This document shows positions 38,860 through 48,000 of a stretch of 64,000 nucleotides of DNA, in pieces (the first letter of the stretch is position 1; every line of letters begins with the position of its first letter). The notes beneath the pieces are model-generated. The model was not told where the DNA came from. It saw only the letters and a program-made list of their open reading frames with translations, and searched no databases. Position numbers and translations under genes: made by a program. This DNA is from Diplonema japonicum (Eukaryota; Euglenozoa; Diplonemea; Diplonemida; Diplonemidae), in assembly GCA_964019335.1 (NCBI GenBank), contig OZ025718.1, forward strand, positions 1-64,000, read 5' to 3'.

Positions 38860-40478
38860 TCACGCGAGGACCTTGGCCTTTGCCTGTTGTTAATTATATC
38901 TCTGCATCATGGCATACCTTGGCGAACTCCTCGTCGGTGAGGAGCCCAGACATGTGAAGCTCAGCGAGCTTCTGGAGCTCAACGGAGGTGGCGGTGGGGT
39001 TCGGCAGGTCATGGGGGACGGGGCCCGCGAAGGGCATGTCACGGATGAAACGGGTAACCTATGGTGGGTGTCAAGCAGTAAGAACATACCATGTCAAGAG
39101 CCCACAGGGGCTGGTCGGTGGGCACCATGTGGCCTGCGTTACGCACAATGACGTAGTCAAGGTTACCGGTCTTCGTGTGGTACCCAGCAACATTGTTGGT
39201 CCCGTGAAGCTGGCCCATCACACCCACAACAGGGGGCCTGCTGGTCCAGATCTTACGGGGCGCCTTCTCGAACTCGCTGGACCCAGACCATTCAATGCTC
39301 CTCAGGAAAGCAATGGTGAGGGGAGCACCCACGATGACGTCGAACTGACCAGAGTAGACAAGCACCTTCATGTTGTCCAGCAGGGTGGGGAACAGGTCCT
39401 TCACGCTCTGGCACACGTCGTTGACGATGGCTACCTCAACAGGCTCCTGGTAGCTGAGGTACGTCTTGTTGACGTGGAGTGCCCTCTGGATCTCAGGAAG
39501 GTTGAGATACTTCTGGAATGGGGCGGTGTTCCCGAAGGGCTGAGGGTACATAGGGCTCAGTGCGTTGAAGTAGTTGCTGAACCCAGTGACGTTGGCGAGG
39601 TAGGGGGTCACACCCGACAGATCACCATTGATCATCAGGTCGAACTGGTGGAAAGCAGCGGCCCACTGCTGCGTGTCGATGTCGTTCACGATCTTGTCAG
39701 CGTAGCTCTGCATCACCTTCACCTCGTTCCAGTCAACAAGGGAGAAGACCTCAGTCATGGAGGGGTACTGCTGCACCCTGTGTTATGTGGTGTGTATTTC
39801 ATTCACATACATGCTCTTAGGGTCACAGAGACCGTCGCCGATCATGATACCCTTGAGGGGGATGTGGGGCTTGGTGCCCTTCTGGTTCTCCTCGAAGATA
39901 CGGTAGGCAGCGGCAGGGACATACTTGCCTGCGTAGGACTCACCGGTGACGTAGAAGTCGTTCTGCTGCAGGTTGGGGAAGAGCTGGAAGAACTGGTTGG
40001 TGAACCTGAACAGGGTTGTCATGTAGTCTTCCCTCTTGGTGGCGTAGCCGTCAGGGTTGGTGAGCGAGAAGCCCACACCCACTGGGTTGTCCACAAAAAC
40101 CATGCCGTACTCCCTGGCCCAGGTGAGCTCGTAGTTAGGGATAGCCTTAGTACCCGCAAGATTCACAGTGATGGGCCCCATCTCGGAGAAGAGACCGAAG
40201 AGCGAAGAGCCACCAGGACCGCCCTGAAGCCACATAAGAGTAGGCGCCGACTTGTTCCCGTTCAGGGGAGGAAAGTACCAGAAGAAGGTCTGGCCGTTGG
40301 ATGACTCATTCACGGTGACGTACCCAGAGTACGACTCCAGCTCGGGGAGGCCAGGGAGGTTAACCTTAGCCATGCTCTGAGCCTTCTCGATCTCGCCAGA
40401 TGCGATCATCTTGGAGAGGAAAAGGGGCTCCGCCATGGCAGACACCCCAAGCAAAAGCATAGCCAGCATTGTGCGCAT
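38860..40478 (-). CDS. Serine carboxypeptidase (S10) with SHOCT-like C-terminus
   Basis: Exons 40478-39811, 39777-39090, 39058-38918 and 38883-38860 join over introns of 33, 31 and 34 nt to give 506 residues. A signal peptide (MRTMLAMLLLGVSAMAEP) precedes the S10 fold: LQGGPGGSSLFG (oxyanion site), VFVDNPVGVGFS, GESYAGKYVP (catalytic Ser), YSGQFDVIVG (catalytic Asp) and NAGHMVPTDQP (catalytic His). It is close to the CPVL/vitellogenic group and likely acts in lysosomes or is secreted. The last two exons encode a distinct tail, LQKLAELHMSGLLTDEEFAK plus AKAKVLA, which fits the SHOCT consensus. A trans-splice-type TATTGCAG lies 12 nt before the ATG. Confidence 0.93.
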
Positions 40479-40845
40479 TTTGATAACACCTGCAATACAA
40501 GATACAAGTGGGAATTCTGAAAGGAAATATAAGAGATAAAAGGAAAACGGAAAAGAAAGCTTTACAGGGAGGGTTATCTCGACATGGACCGTCCGCCCAA
40601 AAGTGTCCAGTGGTCGAGGCAATACCTTATTTTTGAATTCAAGTCAAAAAGTCGTAGGGACACCACCTTTCGCTAAGGGACAGAAAGATACAACATTACA
40701 ATATTGCCTTCTGTCTTTAACTTTGGTGGGTGGGTGCGCACTTCGAGCACCGTTTCTGAACGGACGGGTCCATGTAGAAAGAAAAAGAAATCGAAGATTA
40801 TAACAATATAACAGCCGCTCAAGAACGGCCAAATAAGCTAGGGTG
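40479..40845. other. Spacer
   Basis: 367 bp between minus-strand genes. No feature seen. Confidence 0.4.
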
Positions 40846-41982
40846 TCAGTTCGCAGACTTGGTCACAGCATAATAAAGGTTAGGGTGCTGTGCAAGCGCT
40901 TTGCGTGTGTATTGTATTTGCTCGAGTTTTTCAGCATGCGGCAGGTGGACGATGACAGCCCCCACTGCGGCACACGTATCAGGGTCATGGTGCTGGATTG
41001 CTAAGTCCAGCATTTTTGGAATGGTGTCGAGAAGCCTGTTTCCGTTGATGTTACACAACCTGACTAACAGTGCTTTATAGTATGGTTTGTGTATCATGTC
41101 CAAGGCCATGTTCATACAGCTGTGCAGGATCGTCATGTCTTGCGTGAGCCACCTCGCTGCCCTGTAGAGGAGGTCAGACAGCACACCAGTGTGCATGCAC
41201 ATTTCCTTCAAGTGCGGCACTGTGGTGTACCAATTGCAGATGTCTCGCATGAGATCTAACCCGTGAAGTATCGGTGCCTGTTGCTCGGCGGCAATGGTAG
41301 CGAAGAACAGCCCTGCCTCCAAGGTGTTCACACGCTCAGCACCCTCGGCACAGCACACAATGGGCCACACCTTCTCGATGGCACACCGTGGTGACACTAT
41401 CGCAGTCAGAGTTCCCACCACAGGCCGCAACTTCTCCTGCCTTTCATGCAATGTCATGTCGTTGTCTTTCTTCAGAGTAAGCCGCCGCAGCATGTTTGGA
41501 AGCATCCGCAGCACCATTGAGTGCCATGCAGCATAGACCGCAGGGCCACTGCACATCACTATCCACCAGAAGTCGTTTGCAACGTAAAGGACCTTGCTTG
41601 TGTGTTCTGTGAGGTAGCAGAGTGTCTCCACCAAAGGCATCGTGTACTCGTACCTCATCAAACTTTCGGTATCCAGGTGGAAGAGGACCCTGAGTACAGC
41701 GATGACGACGAGAGCGTGGCTGTGCAGGAGAAGTTCTGAGTGCTTGCTGTCTTCGAACGAGTCGAGGAGGGGCGTCACCAGTGTGTGCAGGTGCACGCGG
41801 ACATAGTCGTCGTTCACACTGAGAAGCGCAACAAGAAACTCGGCACAGCACAGTGACACCTCCTCCACTCCTAGCCCTGCCACAGCCGAGTTCACCAACG
41901 TGCACTTCATCAAAGCACTGCTGCCTGTCTGGCGCACCCATCGAAGGGCAAATGAATACGCGTCACTGCATAGCACACTCAT
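40846..41982 (-). CDS. Hypothetical helical-repeat protein
   Basis: 378 residues, single exon, Leu/Ala/His-rich and apparently all helical. Paired amphipathic helices (CCAEFLVALLSVNDDYV, HALVVIAVLRVLFHLDTE, PLVETLCYLTEHTSKVL, TILHSCMNMALDMIHKPY) suggest an armadillo/HEAT-like solenoid. No family recognised. The start follows an ATTCCACAG acceptor by 7 nt. Confidence 0.75.
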   Translation of the reverse strand: MSVLCSDAYSFALRWVRQTGSSALMKCTLVNSAVAGLGVEEVSLCCAEFLVALLSVNDDYVRVHLHTLVTPLLDSFEDSKHSELLLHSHALVVIAVLRVLFHLDTESLMRYEYTMPLVETLCYLTEHTSKVLYVANDFWWIVMCSGPAVYAAWHSMVLRMLPNMLRRLTLKKDNDMTLHERQEKLRPVVGTLTAIVSPRCAIEKVWPIVCCAEGAERVNTLEAGLFFATIAAEQQAPILHGLDLMRDICNWYTTVPHLKEMCMHTGVLSDLLYRAARWLTQDMTILHSCMNMALDMIHKPYYKALLVRLCNINGNRLLDTIPKMLDLAIQHHDPDTCAAVGAVIVHLPHAEKLEQIQYTRKALAQHPNLYYAVTKSAN

Positions 41983-42637
41983 GCTCAACCTGTGGAATGG
42001 TTATACGTCGTGTGGCACGTGAGCAAACTAATCGTCAGCAACATAATGAAGGAGAAGAAGAAAACAGACGGAGGCCCTAAGGACTCAAATGGGTGATGGA
42101 AAGAATAATGAGCAAAAAAAAAAAAGAGTGCAAACATACATGAAATTAAAAAACAGACGTGCAAGGAGGAAAGGGGGGGGGGGGGGGGGGGGATACCCGT
42201 CAAATGAGTTAAAATAACCTTGAAAAGAAAGAAGGCATCTGTTTACTTGTTACCTTCCCCCCCCCCCCCAACTGCCAGCTAGAACAAGGGGTATTCACAA
42301 TTTAAGCCCCCTTCCAAGTAGTCACAGCAGGCAATCGGTATCAAAGCAATACGCGTTTTTCATTTTTTTTTTCTTTTTTCTTTTTTAAAAAAGAAAAAAG
42401 GAAGAAAAAGCTTTTCAAATTCTTAACGAATATGGAGTACAAAAAAAAAACAGGAGGGAAAAAGAAAAAAAGAAAAAACCAAACTGAACTAAGCAAAACA
42501 ATGAAAATCTATTGTTCAAAATTGATGTTTTTTTTTTTCTTTTTTTTTTTTGTCGCACAAGAGGGAGAGGTTGTAAAATAAAAAGAGAATAATAATATAT
42601 AAAAAAAAAAACATTTCTTTTATCTGGCGATAGGAAG
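41983..42637. other. Spacer with poly(G)/poly(C) runs
   Basis: Contains a G run (about 42174-42192), a C run (42258-42268) and poly(A)/poly(T) tracts. No gene seen. Confidence 0.5.
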
Positions 42638-43330
42638 CTATAGATTCGAGAACTCGGAGAAGCGGGACTGTGTGTCAAAGTTGAAACCGGACACCTCAGA
42701 GAACACAGTGTCAGTTCTCATAGCAAAGGTGAATGGTGTGCAGGGATCAGGGGATGTGGGGAGGGGGGAAGCCATTTGAGGTGTGCTGTGTGCTTCCTCC
42801 ACGCAGCATACCTTGTTATCCGGCCCGTTGCCTTCGTCAACTTGAGCTCCTCTCTGATTTGCTTCTGCCTCGGCTGGCACGTCATCTGGCTGATCCTTAT
42901 GCACAATCACTTCAACCCCCCCTTGTGTAGGTTCCCCCTCGAACGGGACATCACTGTCTTGCTGTTCGGCGTCTGCGCTTACAGCAGAAACATGCTTATC
43001 AGAAGGGGACACACTGCGAGCACTACACGCACTACCGGCGTCGCATTGCGCAACGTCATGCGACTCAGCCTTACTACTGCTAGGGGGTGGATAGACCGCG
43101 TCGGCTTCAACATTACTGTCATCTCTCCGTGTCTCCAAAGATTCAATCTGTGGTGCTGGTCCGGGTGATCCGGTGAACGAAGGCAAGCTACGCAAAGGAT
43201 TCTGGACCTGTTCCTTGTCATCCGTGTCGGTGGGCACTACCGATTTGCGCCGCCTGCGGTTCACACAATACAGGATGATAGCCGCCACCCCCACCCCCAC
43301 TACACTGCTTATAATGAGGAGAATGGACAT
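42638..43330 (-). CDS. Single-pass membrane protein with disordered acidic tail
   Basis: 230 residues. The N-terminus is itself a membrane helix (SILLIISSVVGVGVAAIILY), followed at once by VNRRRRKS. By the positive-inside rule this puts the long tail in the cytosol. The tail is Ser/Asp/Glu/Pro-rich, with no domain I recognise, and ends in an aromatic stretch (SGFNFDTQSRFSEFSNL). Function unknown. The acceptor candidate GAAATAG lies 9 nt before the ATG. Confidence 0.7.
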   Translation of the reverse strand: MSILLIISSVVGVGVAAIILYCVNRRRRKSVVPTDTDDKEQVQNPLRSLPSFTGSPGPAPQIESLETRRDDSNVEADAVYPPPSSSKAESHDVAQCDAGSACSARSVSPSDKHVSAVSADAEQQDSDVPFEGEPTQGGVEVIVHKDQPDDVPAEAEANQRGAQVDEGNGPDNKVCCVEEAHSTPQMASPLPTSPDPCTPFTFAMRTDTVFSEVSGFNFDTQSRFSEFSNL

Positions 43331-43441
43331 TTGCTTTATCTATTTCTTTTTATCGCGTGTCCATTTCTTAGTACATATCAACCTGTAAATGAGGGGGTGG
43401 AAAAGGTGCCCCAAAGAAGGAAAAGAAAGAAAACCCAATAT

Positions 43442-44887
43442 TCACATTTTCTCTTGGTTCTGCAGGATGCCACGCAGAGCCCGCACCTCGTCGATGGACA
43501 TGGACTCGCGCGTCTCAATGTCGCTGTAGGCTTGCTCTCCGAACAGCTTCTTCAGAACAGCGTGCTCCTTTGCAAAGGTGCTGTTTCGTATAAAGACGCG
43601 CAGGATGTAGACACACTCGCGTTGGAGGTCGATGTCCTTGTGGTCGCCGAACTTGAAGGAGGACAGCACGTTCTGGAAAACGTTTCGCGCGAAAACAGTT
43701 TGGTATACTCTTTGGGTGTTGGGGCTCTCGGGGCACATTGCGATTATCTTACCAATAACACGCGTGGCGCCTGCCTTCACCCTTGCAGGGTTATCCTCCC
43801 CTTCCAACAAGCCGATCATCTTCTCTAGAACAAAACGCAGTAGGTTGTCATTCTGTGCAGCTGCCACCAGCAACTCCGTCCCTTCAAACCGCAGCTTTAC
43901 ATTCTCCTTATCCAGCAATGTGATGAGTGTTCTCAGCAGCTCTGCGACCTCGATATCCGCATCATCCGATGCAGGCTCGTCCGGCGACTCTCTCTCGTGG
44001 TACATGATCATGCCCACTGCATCGCCGTCCTCAGTTTTCTGTTTCAAATGCTGCTTTGAAATCTGTAAAGACCTCAGTGTGGAGGCTGCACACAACGCCG
44101 CCCGCTCACAACCACAGCGCAGCACTCTCAGCAGAGCGGTGTCCACCAGGGATCGCTTCCTTGGGTTTCCATGGCCAAGCGCCATGAACAGAGAACTGAA
44201 GAGCTCCAATGTGTATGGCTCTTCCTCCTGCAGCAGGGCTTCGATTAGCATGTCCACACCACTGAAGGGGACTGCGCCGGTCAAAATGTTCGTTGCTTTG
44301 GTCACATCCCGTGTCAGTGCGTCTGCCTTCGCGTCGTTGCCTTCGTCACGCAGCTCTGCCGTCTTTGCCGCTAGCTTGCGCTGTATGATGACACGTATCT
44401 CTTCGGTGTTCCTGCGCAGCTGCGGATTGTCCCTAGGCAGGCCGACCACATTCTCCGCCCACCGCACCCTGTCCTCGGGGTACCCTACCTCATCGCAGAT
44501 CATCTCTCGGTACACTCTTCCGCTGTTCGCAATGTGGATCAAAATGAGCAGCGTGTTCTGCTTGTCTTCAGCAGCCTTGGTCCTGTGGCACACAACATCC
44601 AGCAGCGTCTGCACACCACCAACCTCCATGAAGTTCGTCAGGAACCTCTGACCCTGCAAGAACAGAGATATCGCACTCAGCTGCACAGCCAGCTCATAGC
44701 CTAACATGTAAGTAAGACGCAGCCAGGCGGTTATCCTTGTGAAAAACAGCATTGAAGCGGCACCCAGGTCTTTCTCTATGTCAGCACCTGTTGAGTTTCT
44801 GTGCGTATTGATGAACCTCGTGAGGATCGCCACGCGCTGCTGCCTGTTGCCCTTGTCCCATCTGCGGAGCAGGTCATTTGAGGTCAT
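43442..44887 (-). CDS. ARMH1: ARMH1-like armadillo-like ciliary protein
   Basis: 481 residues starting MTSNDLLRRWDKGNRQQRV, 2 nt after a CCTCACACAG acceptor (an upstream in-frame Met is on the wrong side of it). The N-terminal 170 residues match ARMH1 (armadillo-like helical domain protein 1): LLRRWDKGN, LGAASMLFFTRITAWLRLTY, NFMEVGGVQTLLDVV and HIANSGRVYREMICDEVG. The rest is armadillo-like solenoid (LLRTLITLLDKENVKLRFEG). ARMH1 is little studied but follows the distribution of motile cilia. It is longer than vertebrate ARMH1, mainly in the middle and C-terminus. Confidence 0.85.
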   Translation of the reverse strand: MTSNDLLRRWDKGNRQQRVAILTRFINTHRNSTGADIEKDLGAASMLFFTRITAWLRLTYMLGYELAVQLSAISLFLQGQRFLTNFMEVGGVQTLLDVVCHRTKAAEDKQNTLLILIHIANSGRVYREMICDEVGYPEDRVRWAENVVGLPRDNPQLRRNTEEIRVIIQRKLAAKTAELRDEGNDAKADALTRDVTKATNILTGAVPFSGVDMLIEALLQEEEPYTLELFSSLFMALGHGNPRKRSLVDTALLRVLRCGCERAALCAASTLRSLQISKQHLKQKTEDGDAVGMIMYHERESPDEPASDDADIEVAELLRTLITLLDKENVKLRFEGTELLVAAAQNDNLLRFVLEKMIGLLEGEDNPARVKAGATRVIGKIIAMCPESPNTQRVYQTVFARNVFQNVLSSFKFGDHKDIDLQRECVYILRVFIRNSTFAKEHAVLKKLFGEQAYSDIETRESMSIDEVRALRGILQNQEKM

Positions 44888-45002
44888 ATCTGTGTGAGGA
44901 AAAGGCCGCATGGGCGCGAACAACATCAAAACAACAACAACAACTTATTGACTAAACGTATATTTCTAACAAGGCAAAAATGTGCCAATACCTTCTGACG
45001 CT

Positions 45003-48000
45003 TCACGCGTCAGTGTATTTGTTGGTATTCCCGCAAGCATGGCAATACGTTCCCAGCATAGGAGTGAAACAGTAATGGCACGTCGTGCCAGTGGACGCTG
45101 TGTCCATATCGAGGTCGACGTCTGTGGTGCTGGGTATGGGCGCAGCTTCCTTCACTGCCTCTTGGGTCGGATCAGCAAAAGTAGCAGCAATGGGGTTAGG
45201 AGGCGGAACAGCACTGCGTTGCGGCGGGGGCCTGTAGTCATAGAGAGTCTTGTGTGGCTCTTTCTTTTTGGTGACCAACGACCACATATTGAGCAGGCAC
45301 GCAACACACAACACACCATGACACACCAGGTAGACAATCAACAACCCTGACGCCAACTCGGTCTGCCAATACGACCCCTTCTCGTTGGACGACGTGGCAT
45401 ACAGATGCAGGAGCACAACTGCCGTCATCACCAGCAGCACATCGCAGATAACAACCAGCACAGCTTCCCCATGCCATAACCTCGCACCGATCACACTTGA
45501 CCCCACAGCATGAATGAACCAACACACAGCTATAAACACCAGCCTGGGTACTTTCGCGTCATCCAGACCTGCGAGCACTATGCTTGCCATGATCAGCAAG
45601 TACTCTACATACGACCATCTAAGGTAGTCCCCAAGGAGGTACTGGAACACTATGCCATGCATCTTCACAGTGTTACCCACCCACTGTTTCCCGCTCATTA
45701 ACCTCTTACTTGCTTTTACGTCTTCTACAGCCGCACTGTTGCCTCGCACTGCTTTTTCTGTTGCATATAACCACAGTCCACCTAACGCACATGCACAAGC
45801 TATGCCCCCAACGAGGGGGGCCGGTTCTGTGTCCCTAACTGCATAAAACAGCACACCACAGGTAAGATACATGAAGGGTGTCGCAGACAGGTTAGGGAAC
45901 ATGAGGAACACGGACGAGACACGCAAAGAAGTTCCAGACAATGCAGTATGTGCACACACTATAACAAAGTGCGCCCCTAGTATAAGCACCGCTAGGACTG
46001 CATGGTAAGCTGGGTTGACACCCCAGTTTATGACCCATTCGATGCCCTCCTGAACTCTGCTGAGCGACCCGTCGCAAGACACAGCGAAGCCCATTGCCAT
46101 AGCAGCCGCCAAAGGGGGGCCTGCTGCTATTGTTGCTGAGGAACAGAACGAGGCTGCCATTGCCAGTACCGTTGACAGCACCGACAGTACCAGAGCGGCG
46201 AGGAGCCACCCCTTACCGCCGGAGCATTGCTCCGCTTCTGCGGCAAGTTCACCAGCAATGCCAATCGTGATGTTGTTGATGCGCACCTCAGGGGGAATCG
46301 TGAGGGTGCTTAGGGCTGGTGCTAAGAGCACTTCGTCCAAGCTCAGAACTTCGGTTTCAGTTGGGTTATAAAGGGGGTCGGGGCCTAAGACAGCTACCAG
46401 CACCTTGTTAGACTCCTTTCCAATACTGAGCAGGCCATCCCTACTTGTGTAGCCGTTGGGGCCTGCGTATGAGGATGACAAAGAGCCTTTGACTTCGGAC
46501 GGTGCTTGAGGGGTCCATGTTGCGCCTTCTACAAGCAGCTTGAAGGTCACCTCTCTCGTGCGCACGTCTCTTGCAGTGGTCATGGCTCCCTCCACGTCCA
46601 CTACGGGGGAGGCTAGCATAGGTACCGTCAAAACGCGATCGAAGGCATTGCTGTCGTTGCTGAAAAAGTTCAGCGGGAGAGTCACTTCTAGCTTGGTGTC
46701 GACGCTGATGTTGAAGTTTTCGTTCTGGGGCAAAGACACACGTATGACATTGTCTTGCACGAGAGTACCGCTGCAAGGGACCTCTGAGTTGTAGCCATGT
46801 ACTCCACACGCAACACCCACCGCAGCAGCCGTGTTCCATGTGTTGTCAGTTGCCGTCAGGTCGATGTATAGGTCTTCCGTTCGCATGTAGTACTCGTTGA
46901 ACGAAGGCACGGCGGTGGTGTTTCTGTATGGCACTGCTGTCACCAGCTGGTTCTGCACAGTGAAGACTGTACTCTTGGTAGTGAGTACCTTGTTGTTGGA
47001 CAGTGTGGCTGTGGCAATGAGGTGATATGTAGAAGGCGGCAAGCCATCGGCAGAAACTGGAAACACGCCCAGCGGCAGAAAAGGTGTGAGCGTCATGAAG
47101 TGCGCCGTCTCGGCAGTCAGCAGGTTATATGAGTCGACCTTCAAGGTGGCGGTGTCCTCGTGCACATTATGCAAGTCATTTTGCAACTGGAACTCAGCAA
47201 CGACCCTGTCGCGCTCCACAACAGGCTGCTGTGACACAACAAGCTGTGTCGGGTACTCCGGCAGCACTAGAGGGTGGTACAGTTCGAAAAGCAGCGAAAT
47301 GATTGTTTTGTTATTCTCAATCTGTCCGTCAGTAGCCACCACTACCAGCTTCGTATCGTGCGGGAGGATGTCTTGAGCATCGCTTTTCTTCATAACAAAT
47401 ACGAGGTCCTTCCCACCGTATGCAGCTGGGTGGGCGTACCTACTGGTGCTACCTGACACACTCACGTTGCTGACATAAGCTGTCGCAGCAGCAGGCACTT
47501 CGACACTGAGGGACAGCGTCTGCGTCTCCACCTCGTCGAGGGGGCCGACAGAGATTTCGTCAAATACGTCCTTGACGCTGATTATGCACTGTGGGTCGTA
47601 GCAAACGGGAACTCTCACGGGAGCAGCAATATTCAGCAAGTTGTGGCTGATGGTCGTCTTGTTAAGTGTCATTGTAGGAGCATCGTTTACAGGCACCACT
47701 GTGATGTTCAAAGTAGACGTGTTTGACCGCAACCCTGTGGAGTTGTCTGCCTTCACACGGTCAACCGCCACAACACCAGACTGCGCTGCACCATTGGCAT
47801 TAGCCTTTAAGGTGAAGGTGAGTGTTCCTTCGGGGCTAATCTGAGGCAAGACATCAAAAATGCGCGTGTCATACGATGTGACCTCAAACGTCACGTACTC
47901 CGCGTCGTCCTCTTGGTACCCTGCTGTGATGTCCGTTGCAACTAAGTACAGCAAGTGCCCAAAAGGGGCAGAATCCTCCTTCACGATCACAGATGAAGGG

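Noticed and set aside
38988-40304. 438-residue plus-strand ORF
   Set aside because: Antisense to the serine carboxypeptidase exons, whose catalytic motifs are all on the minus strand. Open only because of codon bias.
43632-44651. 339-residue plus-strand ORF
   Set aside because: Antisense to the ARMH1-like gene, Ser-rich shadow composition.
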